Origin: Stenogyne calaminthoides
Lineage: Eukaryota > Streptophyta > Magnoliopsida > Lamiales > Lamiaceae
Reading direction: 5' to 3'
Length of the DNA stretch: 64,000 nucleotides
Assembly (NCBI GenBank): GCA_037126765.1
Contig: JBBCBC010000017.1
Coordinates: 23,551,916-23,615,915 of the forward strand
Numbering within the stretch: position 1 is the first letter of the stretch; every line of letters starts with the position of its first letter. Below, in pieces: positions 44,416 through 54,833 of the stretch. The notes beneath the pieces are model-generated. The model saw only the letters and a list, made by a program, of their open reading frames with translations, was not told the origin of the DNA and searched no databases. Both the position numbers and the translations under genes were made by a program.

Positions 44416-44525
44416 CGACCCGCTTGGTTTCTACACATAGGAATTTTTTCTTTTGAACAGAATAGAGAATTAATGTTACCAAAAGTATTTATTTATAACG
44501 ATGTGATCAGTACAAAGGTGTAAAT

Positions 44526-45726
44526 CTATTGATAGTACTTCTTCAGATGAGTTGCATTCCATGGGTATTGGGCCTTGGTCCCATCCGCTTTCTCGAGCTC
44601 GTATGCCCCGTTCGGTAGGACTTTCGATATATGGAATGGGCCCTCCCAGTTTGGATCGAGGGCATCTTTTGAGTCTCCGAGTATCTTTTTCAGCACTAGG
44701 TCTCCGACCTTGAAATGTCGAAGTCGCACCTTAGAGTTGTAATATCTCTCCGACCTCTGCTTATATCTAGCATTTCTCATGCTAGCCTCCAACCACTTTT
44801 CTTCGAGTAGGTCCAGGTTTCTTTCCAAGGCCTCATCATTATGATCAAAAGTGACCTGGCTAGTTCGGAGGGTCAGGATGTCAATTTCTGCAGGAACGAC
44901 CGCCTCAGTTCCGAAGGCTAGAGAGTAAGGGGTTTCACCCGTTGAATTTCTGTAGGTCGTACTGTATGCCCACAGCACATCTGGGAGCTTGCTAGCCCAT
45001 TTCCCTTTTTCCCCCTCGATCTTGGCCTTGAGCGTGTGCTTTATGATTTTGTTCACGGCCTCGACCTGACCGTTTGATTGAGGGTGGTAGTGGGGTAGAG
45101 AACAACTTTGTGATCTTCCACTTTCTGAAGAAGGCGTCGACCTTAATACCGTCGAACTGCTTTCCATTATCTGATATGATAGCCTGAGGCAGCCCAAACC
45201 TGCAGATAATGTTCTGCCATATGAACCTGATGACATGAGCTTGGTCTATGGTTGCCAATGCCTCAGCCTCGACCCATTTTGTGAAGTAATCCACCGCTAC
45301 CAAGGCATACTTGACCGACCCTTGGGCCGTTGGGAGTGGCCCAATGATGTCTATCCCCCACTTCACAAAAGGCAATGGACTAAGGATGCTTGTGAGCTCT
45401 TCTGGTGCGACCTTGATGGAGGGAGCATAGATCTGATATTTATGGCATTTGCGGGCGAAAACGATGGCATCGGCCCTTAAGGTTGGCCAAAAATATCCCT
45501 GCCTTGTGGTCTTGTGGGCCAGCGACTCCCTCCCAGTGTGGTTTCTGCATGCCCCTTCGTGTATTTTTCTAAGAATGATTTGGCCTTGTTCAGGCGTAAT
45601 ACATCGAAGTAGGGGCATGCCGAAGCCTCGCTTGTATAACTCCCCGCTGATCATTGTGTATCGTGTGGCCCATAACTGCAACTGCTGAGCCTGGACGCGA
45701 TCGGGTGGCAGGAGGCCGCTTATCAA
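44526..45726 (-). pseudogene. Integrase (element D), one frameshift
   Basis: 44992-45726: linker LYKRGFGMPLLRCIT, zinc region HEGACRNHTGRESLAHKTTR and CHKYQ (second Cys replaced by Tyr), first Asp in WGIDIIGPLP, second in IISDNGKQFD. Near 45090-45110 the frame shifts by one, and 44526-45236 continues HYHPQSNGQVEAVNKIIKHT with the catalytic Glu, then FKVGDLVLKKIL, WEGPFHI, NGAYELEKADG and the same KKYYQ end as B. Confidence 0.88.
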
Positions 45727-46491
45727 CTAATCCATGATGGGTGTCATCCAGTTCGATACTGGGGTCTCCAATGTTGTTACGATCATTTGTGCGGTGGAGG
45801 GGTGGGAAAGTGTCGTGATGGTGACATCCTTCATATCCGGTGATCCCTCGGAGGTCGCTAGCCGGGCCAGATCATCAGCTCTCGAGTTCTGCTCTCTCGG
45901 TATCAGCTTGATATGGATCTGTGCGAACTTCAGGCACAGTGTTTTTACAATTTCTTGATAGGCAGCCATCCTATCATCCCTAGCCTCGTACTCCCCCAAA
46001 ACTTGGCAGCCCACGAGCTGGGAGTCGGTATGGACCTGCAATCTCTTGACGCCCTTGGCAGTTGCCTCATTATTCGTCGCGGGAAAATCAAAGGTAATGG
46101 CATTCTGGAATGAGGTACCTTAAGGACTCATTAAGACAAGACCGGCTCCCGACTTGTGAGAGGTCGCCAACCCATCTACGAACAGCTCCCACGGAAAACT
46201 GCTCGAACTCTCTGCTTCAGAAGGGAATGTGAGTACCACTAATAAATCGGCCAGTGTCTGGGCCTTAACTGTAGGTCGTGGCGCGTAAGTCACACCGTAT
46301 TGCCCGACCTCAATGGCCCATTTGAGACATCGGCCTGAAGTCTCTGGTCGGTGGAGCACATTCCGCAGTGGTAGGGAAGTGAGAACCTTGACCTGGTGAT
46401 CGAAAAAGTAAGTTCTCAGTTTCCTCAAACTCATAACTAATGCGTATGTCAGCTTCTCTAGCGATGGGTAGCTTTGCTCCGTCTCATTCAA
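45727..46491 (-). pseudogene. First and second RNase H (element D)
   Basis: 46120-46491: YPSLEKLTYALVMSLRKLRT (end of the gypsy-type RNase H), then FPWELFVDGLATSHKSGAGL (start of the second, archaeal-type RNase H). A stop near 46120 separates it from 45727-46041: MQVHTDSQLVGCQVLGEYEA and REQNSRADDLARLAT, the catalytic DSQL and final ADxLA blocks. The usual Ser after VDG is changed (VDGLA). Two RNase H domains in tandem mark the Tat lineage. Confidence 0.82.
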
Positions 46492-47083
46492 TGTCTGGCT
46501 GACAAAGTAAATGGGCAGGTGGATCTGGCCCTCGGCTCAGACTAGTACTGCGCTCAAGGCGATCTCCGAAGCCGCGAGATACATGAACAACTTCTCTCCC
46601 GGGACGGGTTTGGACAATATGCTCACATCCGCCAGGTACGCTTTGATTTTTTCAAAAGCATCCTGGCTTTCGGGTGTCCACTCGAACTTTGCTTTCTTAC
46701 GGATTGTGTTGAACATGGGCTTGCATTTGTCCCCCATCCGGGATATGAACCTGCTTAATGCGGCTAGGCACCCCGTGAGCTTCTGAACTTCTTTCACACT
46801 TCGGGGTGCCCCCATATCCAGTACGGATTTAACCTTCCCTGGATTCGCCTCGATCCCCCGCTTACTGACCAGATATCCCAAGAACTTCCCCGACTCCACA
46901 CCGAAGTTATACTTCTTGGGGTTGAGTCTCATATTGAACTTTCTGAGGATATCGAAGGTCTGTTCGAGGTGAGACAGGTGATCCTCCCTTTTTAAACTCT
47001 TGACGACAATATCATCGACATAGACTTCTATTGACTTCTCGATCTGATCAGCAAACATATGATTGACAAGCCTTTGGTAGGTT
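46492..47083 (-). pseudogene. RT palm and connection (element D, right of the E' insertion)
   Basis: The frame 46537-47058 has IEVYVDDIVVKS (catalytic YVDD), FDILRKFNMRLNPKKYNFGV, FLGYLVSKRGIEANPGKV and the tether to RNase H (FEWTPESQDAFEKIKAYLA). The first codons (TYQRLVNHMF) run to 47083, where aggtt is shared with the other half at 57263. Continuation of 57268-57992. Confidence 0.88.
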
Positions 47084-47980
47084 TGTTCGGGAATTAATTC
47101 CCCGGATCTATTCGGGATGAATATTTAAATATAAATTTAATTCTGATAATTATTACTAGCATGAATTAACCCATATTAATTCAAATAATAATTCAACAAC
47201 AAATCATGCATATAAACAGTTCACGTAAATCCTACGCATGCGGAATTACTACGAGTTTACATTAACTTACCTCTTGGAATGACAATGGACTCGTTGATAA
47301 AAACACACAAAAAAACCTTCCCAAGTATTCCCTAATCCTTGTTCGACAATCCGGTGGAAGGAAGCTCGCGAACAATTAACAAAAGGAAAAATAAAATTTG
47401 TTGCACCACCTTTGTGGATTTACTAATTTTTCCAGTACATGGAATTGTACATGAGAATGAAACACTCATCCCCTATTTATAGAGGTGTAGTGGCCGATTT
47501 TTAGTGATGAAATAATATGGGAAAATCTTTTTCTTGATCTCCAAGAAATCTTGAATATATCTCATATATTCTTTTCTCCATAATTAAAAGATTCCACAAA
47601 AATCCCAACTACTCTTGTTATGGAGTGTTTTTCAAAATTTAAGAGAAAAGATTCCAAGATTTGGATCTTCTTGAATTTATGAGATATTCTTGTATTTCAA
47701 GAAATACATATCTTCCATAATATCTTTTCAAGAAAATCAAGAAAATCTTTCTTTCCCTTAATTATCAAAAAATTCAAAAATTTCAAATATGAATAACCAA
47801 GTGGGAGATTTCTTGAATTTAATGAGATAATCTTGTATTCCAAGAATACATATCTTCATTCCATAACAAAATTCAAAGAAAATCTTTCTCCCCTTTTATC
47901 CATAATTTTCGAAAAAAACAAGGAAAAATAGGCAACAAATTTATTTTATTTTTAAACACCTTTTTCAGTTATTGGACTTT
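47084..47980 (-). repeat. E' 3' LTR, outer part
   Basis: Matches 55419-56320 closely. TATA box on the minus strand at 47474-47481 (plus strand tatttata). Ends at acttt (47976-47980), the target of F. Confidence 0.9.
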
Positions 47981-48666
47981 TGTTACGTTTTTGATATTTT
48001 CTGGATGATCGTAATATGTTATTTGAGGTTTTCTGGAATAATATTGCTGATAATGTAAATTGCTTGAAGAACAAGATATGAAGATTTGAAGATATGAAGA
48101 AATAGGGAGAGAGAGAATTAGATAGGAGGAGAGGTAGTTAGAAGAGAGAGAATGATGTAAATTTTCTGATATTCTCATTCATCGGTCAGTGCCGTATTTG
48201 TAACTAACATTGGGGTCCACACAATAGTGGATATTCTTTAGGTAATTTAAAAACAAAATCTAATAATAGATAAAGGATATTCTAGATTATTCTAAATGTT
48301 TGGGCCCATTTACGGGAAGCCCAAACCTTCCTTCATTCAGATAACCCATTCAGATGATTTGACTCAGGTATATCCTGAGCCTCAGTCTTTTCGCTCAGAT
48401 AGATTGGCTCAGGTGGATCCAGAGCCTCAGTTTTCTCGTTCAGATAGATTGGCTCAGGTGGATCCTGAGCCTCAGTTTCTTCGTTCAGCTTCTTTGGCTC
48501 AGGTGGATCCTGAGCCTCAGTTTCTTTGTTCAGTATCTTTGGCTCAGGTGGATCCTGAGCCTCAGGTTCCTCATTCAGGTTTCCTACTGACGAAGGAAAC
48601 CCTGTTTTTAACTCTCTTTTCGTACCCATCTCTTTACTCTTCATATTTCTCTCTGGTCTCGCAACA
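47981..48666 (-). repeat. Element F 3' LTR with 45-bp coding minisatellite
   Basis: TG...CA. 48370-48580 holds about four to five 45-bp units, each with GGCTCAGG...CCTGAGCC. The integrase frame reads through them to 48333. Confidence 0.92.
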
Positions 48667-49940
48667 ATACTCCCTCCAACGAAAGATCCTTGTCCCCAAG
48701 GATGGAATGTAGGAAAATTTCGCAGAACAAAGGCGGTATCTTCCCATGAATCGATTTTCCAATCTTCGGTAACCCAAAAGACACGAACCTGATCTTTCTC
48801 TTTTCCGCTTTCTAGGTATCGAAGTCGCTCTGTGACGTAGTAAGGTTGGATCGCGAAAAGGCCGTTGCTATCAACATCTGGAAGACTCTGTGAAGGTACA
48901 TACTTAACCCCTATGTGTTTTTTGAGTAAAGAAACATGGAAGACGGGGTGAATCTTTGACACAATTGGTAGATCTAATTTGTAAGCCACACTCCCTACCC
49001 TTTGCAGGATTGTATAAGGGCCAAAGTATTTTGATGATAACTTCAAATTCTTTCGGTATTGAATGGAATTCTGCCGAAAGGGTTGAAGTTTGAGAAAAAC
49101 TTGGTCTCCTACCTCGAAAACCCTCTCTTGTCCATGCTTGTCTGCTTGTACCTTCATGCGGTTCTGTGCTTTGACTAGATTAGCCTTGACTTGCTGTATG
49201 ATGTGCTGTCTGTGAGTAAGCAGATCTGTAACCTCCTCATTTGTTGAATCCAAATATGGCCCATAAGTGAATCCTGTAGGAGTATACCCGTAGAGAGCCT
49301 CAAAAGGTGTCATCCTCAGGCTTGAATGATAATTTGTGTTGTACCAGTATTCTGCCATGGGTAGCCACTTCAACCACTGCTTAGGGTTGTCACTTATTAA
49401 ACACCTCAAGTACTGCTCCAAACATTGATTCACCCTTTTAGTCTGTCCATCAGATTGGGGGTGATAAGATGAACTTAGGTGTAATTGAGTTCCCACCAAC
49501 TTAAATAGTTCCTTCCAAAAATAGCTAGTAAATATTTTGTCCCTATCACTCACTATACTAGCTGGTAACCCATGCAGCTTATAGATAACATCCAAAAACA
49601 CCTTAGCTAAAGATGTAGGAGTATATGGATGTGATAGCGCTATGAAATGTGAGTATTTAGTGAATCTGTCCACTATTACCCTTATCACATTCTTTCCCCA
49701 AGAATTAGGAAGCCCCTCTATGAAATCCATAGAGATATGTGACCATGCTTGGTCTGGTATGGGTAAGGGTTGTAGGAGGCCAGGGTATAAACCTGGGCTT
49801 GACTTATTTCTGGCACATACTTCACACTTCTTGACCCACATCAACACATCATTTTTCATATTAGGCCAAAAAAACATCCTCTTAAGCCTCTGATAAGTTC
49901 CTGTAACCCCAGAATGCCCTCCATAGGGTGTGGAGTGCAT
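48333..49940 (-). CDS. Integrase with chromodomain-like end and LTR-encoded repeats (element F)
   Basis: 535 residues open. Zinc region H2...H9, C39, C42. DD35E positions: D72 (SMDFIEG), D132 (VSDRDKIF); the third, residue 168 in DGQTKRVNQ, is Lys instead of Glu, so catalysis should be lost. GPYTILQRVG, KIHPVFHVSLLKKHIG follow. Residues about 363-413 (YYVTERLRYL, VRVFWVTEDWKIDSWED, RNFPTFHP) form a chromodomain, which in this group guides insertion to heterochromatin. The frame crosses the polypurine tract into the LTR; the last 111 residues are LTR-encoded and carry 15-residue repeats with QDPPEP. The N-terminal start is internal to pol. Confidence 0.88.
   Translation of the reverse strand: MHSTPYGGHSGVTGTYQRLKRMFFWPNMKNDVLMWVKKCEVCARNKSSPGLYPGLLQPLPIPDQAWSHISMDFIEGLPNSWGKNVIRVIVDRFTKYSHFIALSHPYTPTSLAKVFLDVIYKLHGLPASIVSDRDKIFTSYFWKELFKLVGTQLHLSSSYHPQSDGQTKRVNQCLEQYLRCLISDNPKQWLKWLPMAEYWYNTNYHSSLRMTPFEALYGYTPTGFTYGPYLDSTNEEVTDLLTHRQHIIQQVKANLVKAQNRMKVQADKHGQERVFEVGDQVFLKLQPFRQNSIQYRKNLKLSSKYFGPYTILQRVGSVAYKLDLPIVSKIHPVFHVSLLKKHIGVKYVPSQSLPDVDSNGLFAIQPYYVTERLRYLESGKEKDQVRVFWVTEDWKIDSWEDTAFVLRNFPTFHPWGQGSFVGGSIVARPERNMKSKEMGTKRELKTGFPSSVGNLNEEPEAQDPPEPKILNKETEAQDPPEPKKLNEETEAQDPPEPIYLNEKTEALDPPEPIYLSEKTEAQDIPESNHLNGLSE
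48667..48679 (-). other. Polypurine tract of element F
   Basis: Minus strand TTGGAGGGAGTAT abutting the 3' LTR and read through by the integrase frame. Confidence 0.75.
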
Positions 49941-49950
49941 TTCAGAAGGA

Positions 49951-50741
49951 TTAAATCTCTAATCCACTACTGCTACCCACAACCAGCCTCTTTTTATATC
50001 TCAGAATGCCATTAGTGAACTGAAATAAGGGATAAGTATTGGGATCAGTACCTTTGGCTTTGATGATTTCTTTAATGTAACCATCATCAGTGTAACTTAG
50101 CAGGACCTGATCCAACCAAGTTGGGACCATTGTAGATATAGCAGAACAACTGTTCTCCTTCCTGGATAATGCATCACCGTGACCGTTTCTCACTCCCTTT
50201 TATACAAAAAATCTCATAGTCAAGACCCAAAGAACTTAGTAATCCATCTTTGTTGTAGTGGAGTTACCACCTTCTGGTCCAGAAGGTGTTTCAAGGATTG
50301 TTGGTCAGTCTTTATAGTGAATTTCTGCCCCTGCAAGTAGTGTTTCCACTTCTCAATGGCCATTAGTATTGCCAAGAACTCCCTCTCATAGACAGAGAGT
50401 GCTTGGTTCCTTGGACACAAGGACTTACTCATGTAAGCAATGGGCTTTCCTTCTTGCATGAGAACAGCCCCAATTCCCTTCCCACTAGCATCAGTTTTCA
50501 CCACAAACCTCTTTGTGAAATCAGGTAATGCTAGCACAGGGACACTCACCATGGCTTCCTTCAACTTATGAAAAGCTAGGTCTGCCTCAGGGTTCCATTT
50601 GAAACTGTCCTTCTTGAGTAAGGAAGTGAGTGGTTTGCTGATGAAACCATATCCCTTCACAAATTTCCTGTAATACCCTGTTAAGCCCAAAAAACCCCTT
50701 AGTTGTTTAATGGTTTGTGGTTTTGCCATTGAACCATGCAC
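49951..50741 (-). pseudogene. RNase H and tether to integrase (element F)
   Basis: 50220-50741: RGFLGLTGYYRKFVKGYGFI, FVVKTDASGKGIGAVLMQ (catalytic Asp), SVYEREFLAILMAIEKWKHY, FTIKTDQQSLKHLLDQ. A stop near 50219 and a shift separate it from 49951-50193 (GHGDALSRKE, then GILRYKKRLVVG). A stop at 49951 precedes the integrase frame. Confidence 0.85.
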
Positions 50742-51682
50742 TCAATCTTTCCTGGATCAGTGGAAACTCCATCTTTAGAAATTATGTGGCCCAAATACTC
50801 CACACTAGTCTGGCCAAAACTACATTTTCTTCTCTTAGCAAACAACTTATTGGCCCTCAAAAGTTGTAAAACTGCTTCCAAGTGAACTAAATGTTGTGTT
50901 TCCTCGGTGCTGTAAATGAGGATATCATCAAAAAAGACCAACACAAATTTCCTCAAGTGATCCCTGAACACCTGATTCATCAGTGATTGAAATGTAGCAG
51001 GTGCATTGCACAACCCGAATGGCATCACAAGGAATTCATAATGACCATTATGGGTCCTGAAAGCAGTCAACTGCCTATGCTCCTTCTTCATTAGGATTTG
51101 AAAGTACCCTGACCTCAAATCTATCTTTGAAAAGATCTTAGCACCTTTAAGCTCATCTAATAACTCATCAATGATAGGAATAGGGTAGTTGTGCTTGATT
51201 GTGAGTTCATTAAGGTACCTGTAATCCACACATAGCCTCCAGGTGCCATCTTTTTTCTTCACCAAAATCACAGGTGAAGGAAAAGGGCTCTTACTGTGTT
51301 GAATTACTCCTGTAGTCAGTAAATCCTTTACAATCTTCTCAATATCCTCCTTATGGCTGTGAGAAGTTCCATATGGATACTGCTGTTTAGGGATGCTCCC
51401 TGGTTTGAGTATAATCTGGTGTTCCACCCCCCTCCCTGGTGGTAATTCTACTGGTTCCTCAAATATATCCTTATAAGCTAATAGTAGCTTATGTAATTCA
51501 GGATCATCTTCAGTGTGGGTAGGAGGTGCTGATGTAATTAAATACATCTCATTAACTTCCTTAAGGGCCTCTGTGTGGATCATCTGATACAATCCCACAT
51601 CATAAATCAACTTACATTCAGCTGATGAAGTAAGTGCTTGTAGTTTCACCCTCTTCCCAAGCAAGTTGACTGTGAAAGTCAT
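50699..51682 (-). CDS. Reverse transcriptase (element F)
   Basis: 327 residues open. LPPGRGVEHQIILKPGS, SPVILVKKKDGTWRLCVDYR, FSKIDLRSGYFQILM, EFLVMPFGLCNAPATFQSLM, the catalytic FFDDILIYS, CSFGQTSVEYLGHIISKDGV. This is the classic chromovirus RT. It overlaps the RNase H frame by 43 bases because of a frameshift near 50720. RT copies the element RNA in the particle. Confidence 0.9.
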   Translation of the reverse strand: MTFTVNLLGKRVKLQALTSSAECKLIYDVGLYQMIHTEALKEVNEMYLITSAPPTHTEDDPELHKLLLAYKDIFEEPVELPPGRGVEHQIILKPGSIPKQQYPYGTSHSHKEDIEKIVKDLLTTGVIQHSKSPFPSPVILVKKKDGTWRLCVDYRYLNELTIKHNYPIPIIDELLDELKGAKIFSKIDLRSGYFQILMKKEHRQLTAFRTHNGHYEFLVMPFGLCNAPATFQSLMNQVFRDHLRKFVLVFFDDILIYSTEETQHLVHLEAVLQLLRANKLFAKRRKCSFGQTSVEYLGHIISKDGVSTDPGKIECMVQWQNHKPLNN

Positions 51683-51699
51683 CTTTTCATAGTCAAGCT

Positions 51700-52186
51700 C
51701 AATAGGTGTGCAAAATTTTAACCAATCCCCTCATAGGATCAGATCACAACCCTCATTCTCCAACAACCTTAGTGGGTAGGTGAATTGATGTCCCTGCATG
51801 TTCCAAGTGAAAGGATTCACTTGTTGTGAGCTGACCAACCTTTGCCCATTAGCAACCTTTACCAATATGGGTTTAGCATCACTCAATGGGCATTTGAGCC
51901 TTTTAGCAGTAACCTTTTATATAAAACTCAGGGTGCTACCTGAGTCTATGAGAATGTGGAGTTTGTGGTGTTCAAACTCCCCAAAAAGCCTCATGGTAGT
52001 AACTCCATCTTCACCACTTAGAGCATTTAGTCAAAAGCCTCATGGTAGTAACTCCATCTTCACCACTTAGAGCATTTAGTGACATCTGGACCTCTTCCAT
52101 GATGCCAGCCCCATAAACAACATGTTCCTCCCCTTCAGTGGTAGGAGAAGAGAAGGTTTGAGTATCTTCCTCTTCTTCTGCCAGAA
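51700..52186 (-). pseudogene. Protease region with 49-bp tandem duplication (element F)
   Basis: Near 51930-51970 the minus strand reads HKLHILIDSGSTLSFI, the aspartic protease site, and near 51740 CDLIL then GDWL in place of the usual GMDWL. A 49-bp block is present twice (51984-52032, 52033-52081); 49 is not a multiple of three, so the frame is lost between gag and protease. Confidence 0.8.
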
Positions 52187-53302
52187 TCATGTATGAAATT
52201 CTCTGTTTGCATTTGTGCCTATGCACAAAAGGTTCATCACAGTTGTAACATAGTCCCTTCTCCTCCTAGCGCCATCTCTCAGAGGAGATAAGATTTTGAA
52301 AGGTGGTTTCCCTTTACTGGCAGGGCCCCCAGTAGCATCACCCTTCTTCCACTGCATAAAATTAGAGTTAGAGTTAGGGTTAGGGTTAGAAACCCTGGAA
52401 TAGGGCTTAAGTTTTTTAGTTAGTGCAACAGTAGCCTGATCTTGCTTTCTGCCCAATTTAATAGCATGTTGAAGTGTGGTAGGTTCAAACATGGCTACTG
52501 TAGCTTGTAGCTCTTCATTAATTCCTCCAATGAAACTTGCCACAAAGTAGGTTTCTGAGAATACATCCCCAGTAACTACCAGCATACAAGCTTTCAGCTC
52601 CTCATACTTATCAACATAATCTTCATAGCTACCAGTTTGTTTGAGTTTGTTAAACTCAGAAATCACTGTAGAATCCTTAATCTCCTCAAATCTAGTTGAG
52701 AGAATAACCAATAATTGTGCCCAAGTTAATTCCACATTTTTTTGATTGAAATTCTGAACCCATAGTGCTGCTTTACCCTCGAAATGGATAGTAGCCAAAG
52801 TGATTTTTTGTTGATCAGTCATACTGGGTATAAGCTTAAAATACCCATTGGATCTCAGTACCCATAACCTAGGTTTAGGGCCATCAAACCTAGGGAATTC
52901 GATCTTAGGCACTGGGTTGTGAAATTGAGTACCATCAGTTAACCTCCTTGGAGATTCTTGATACTGATAGGATGATCCCCCACCAGCAGTTCCGTAGTTA
53001 GGCCCTCCACCACCAGATCCAAAGCTAGGACTCCTCAAAATAGAAGGCCCTTCATTGTGACCCTTGCCTTTTTCCATATTCAACAGTTGTAACTACATAG
53101 CTGCCAAAGTATTAGTCATAAGCTCAAATTTCTCTTCCATCTTGGTTGTTAAACCATGCATATTGTCTGTTAGCTTCCCTTCAACTGCTTCCAGCTTCAT
53201 GGCTTCCGTTTGAATTAATAATTCCAGCTTTCTGTGTGATTCTTGCAGATCTTTGGAGCGCGTTCCCTCGGCCATGATCAAAACTTGGCTCTGGAATACC
53301 AA
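52187..53302 (-). pseudogene. Gag with zinc knuckle (element F)
   Basis: 53093-53302 (MVFQSQVLIMAEGTRSKD, then a coiled stretch) and 52187-53083: KIEFPRFDGPKPRLWVLRSN, QQKITLATIHFEGKAALWVQ, LLVILSTRFEEI, FNKLKQTGSYEDYVDKYEEL, FIGGINEELQATV. These are Retrotrans_gag blocks. A low-complexity NPNPNSNSN part (52367-52400) precedes the knuckle, whose end reads HRHKCKQRI at about 52200-52226 in another frame. At least two breaks. Confidence 0.85.
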
Positions 53303-53303
53303 A
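53278..53303 (-). other. Primer-binding region of element F
   Basis: The minus strand directly behind the LTR reads TTTGGTATTCCAGAGCCAAG, close to the Met-type TGGTATCAGAGC but with extra bases after TGGTAT. Confidence 0.6.
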
Positions 53304-53987
53304 TGTTACATTTGATATTTTCTGGATGATTGTAATATGTTTTTTGAGGTTTTCTGGAATAATATTGCTGATAATGTAAATTGCTTGAAGAACAAGATAT
53401 GAAGATTTGAAGATTTGAAGAAATATGGAGAGAGAGAATTAGATAGGAGGAGAGGTAGTTAGAAGAGAGAGAATGATGTAAATTTTCTGATATTCTCATT
53501 CATCGGCCAGTGCCGTATTTGTAACTAACATTGGGGTCCACACAACAGTGGATATTCTTTAGGTAATTTAAAAACAAAATCTAATAATAGATAAAGGATA
53601 TTCTAGATTATTCTAAATGTTTGGGCCCATTTATGGGAAGCCCAAACCTTCCTTCATTCAGATAACCCGTTCAGATGATTTGGCTCAGGTATATCCTGAG
53701 CCTCAGTCTTTTCGCTCAGATAGATTGGCTCAGGTGGATCCTGAGCCTCAGTTTTCTCGTTCAGATAGATTGGCTCAGGTGGATCCTGAGCCTCAGTTTC
53801 TTCGTTCAGCTTCTTTGGCTCAGGTGGATCCTGAGCCTCAGTTTCTTTGTTCAGTATCTTTGGCTCAGGTGGATCCTGAGCCTCAGGTTCCTCATTCAGA
53901 TTTCCTACTGACGAAGGAAACCCTGTTTTTAACTCTCTTTTCGTACCCATCTCTTTACTCTTCATATTTCTCTCTGGTCTCGCAACA
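53304..53987 (-). repeat. Element F 5' LTR
   Basis: 684 bp; same minisatellite at 53690-53900. The frame 53654-54061 on the minus strand repeats the LTR-encoded peptide but crosses into E', so it is not a gene. Confidence 0.92.
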
Positions 53988-53992
53988 ACTTT

Positions 53993-54833
53993 ATCTTGGG
54001 CTACTTGGGGGGCCTTTAGGAGAATTAAGATTGGACCTTCCAATAGACCTTGAATTATCAATATTGAGCCACAATATTATTCAAGCCCATAAATATTAAT
54101 TAATCCCACTACATAATTAATATTGCACTATCCATCTTAACCCATATTATAGTTAATATGGCTCCCGGTTATTATTTCCCGTGTTTAAGATTATCTAGCC
54201 CATTAATTAATTCAAGCCACTGAAATAGCTATTCATTAATTAATATCTTTTATCCTTGGTAAAGGAACAGTTCAACATTATTATCCATACCGAAAACTAG
54301 TTCCACTTGCAAGATTTGGTATGATAAAACTTGTGAACCTCCCAAGGGGGCAAATCGAACAAGCGTACTTGCACACGATTCTCCGTATTAAATCTTATCA
54401 ATCACATGTGACCAATAATATTGCCCAAGATATAGGGTATTGAATCTCACTGATTCTCTTCCCGTAATAAGTCAAAGCAATAGTTACTAGCCACACGCAA
54501 TCCTATTTAAGGGACGAAGATTAAGAAATAACTAACCACTGAGGTCTAATTCTTCCTAGTTCATTTCTGAAGAATTTGTCCTCCTGTAGGTCCTCTTCAA
54601 TGCATCAGTCATGCACTAGTGTAATCTCTTTGTCAAGACAAACCAAACCGAGCCTTACACTACAACCTTTCATGATGGATTGTTCATTTCCATCTAGGTC
54701 GTGAATGGTGTACTTTAGTTACAACGAACTGTTAATTTAATCTTCTGTGATCTGGTATCACTAAATTAACTACAGTGTAACACGTACTATTTATTGAACA
54801 GTTATGCAGTAAATATATGTAACATTCGATGAT
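53993..54833 (-). repeat. E' 3' LTR, inner part, truncated
   Basis: Resumes with ttatcttgggctacttgg as in 56316, and stops after 'cgatgat' at 54833. The 105 bases that end the other LTR (57158-57262) are missing, and with them the U3 start and polypurine tract. Confidence 0.88.

Larger units (their letters stand above)
42883..44525 (+). other. Second antisense-gene unit and spacer of D
   Basis: 42883-43050 is the 3' region of the full gene (gacCTTCGGGTCTTTTATCA). 43055-44120 repeats promoter, start and 3' region (gaccTCCGGGTCTTTAT) without the middle. A duplicated 39-bp block (ctagctcgagtagctccg type) is at about 43946-44010. A hairpin-type unit (44166-44186) and a 32-bp tandem repeat (44299-44415) follow. 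No other gene is seen before integrase. Confidence 0.65.
47981..53987 (-). mobile_element. Element F: small chromovirus (Ty3/gypsy)
   Basis: 6,007 bp, LTRs 47981-48666 (686 bp) and 53304-53987 (684 bp), about a dozen differences by eye; target duplication acttt (47976-47980, 53988-53992). Gag, protease, RT, RNase H, integrase and a chromodomain-like end read on the minus strand. Size, short LTRs and chromodomain suggest the Reina-type group; the exact clade is uncertain. It sits in the 3' LTR of E'. Confidence 0.92.

Noticed and set aside
48370..48580. Possible CRISPR-like array (regular hairpin repeats)
   Set aside because: Units are directly tandem without unique spacers, lie in an LTR and code in frame with integrase.
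52367..52400. Telomere-like (gttagg) repeat
   Set aside because: Short, of mixed gttaga/gttagg type rather than the plant ttaggg-with-extra-t form, and it is inside the gag frame of F where it encodes NPNPNSNSN.
53654..54061. 135-residue ORF with QDPPEP repeats
   Set aside because: Runs from the E' LTR into the F 5' LTR; its repeats are the LTR minisatellite copy, not a separate gene.
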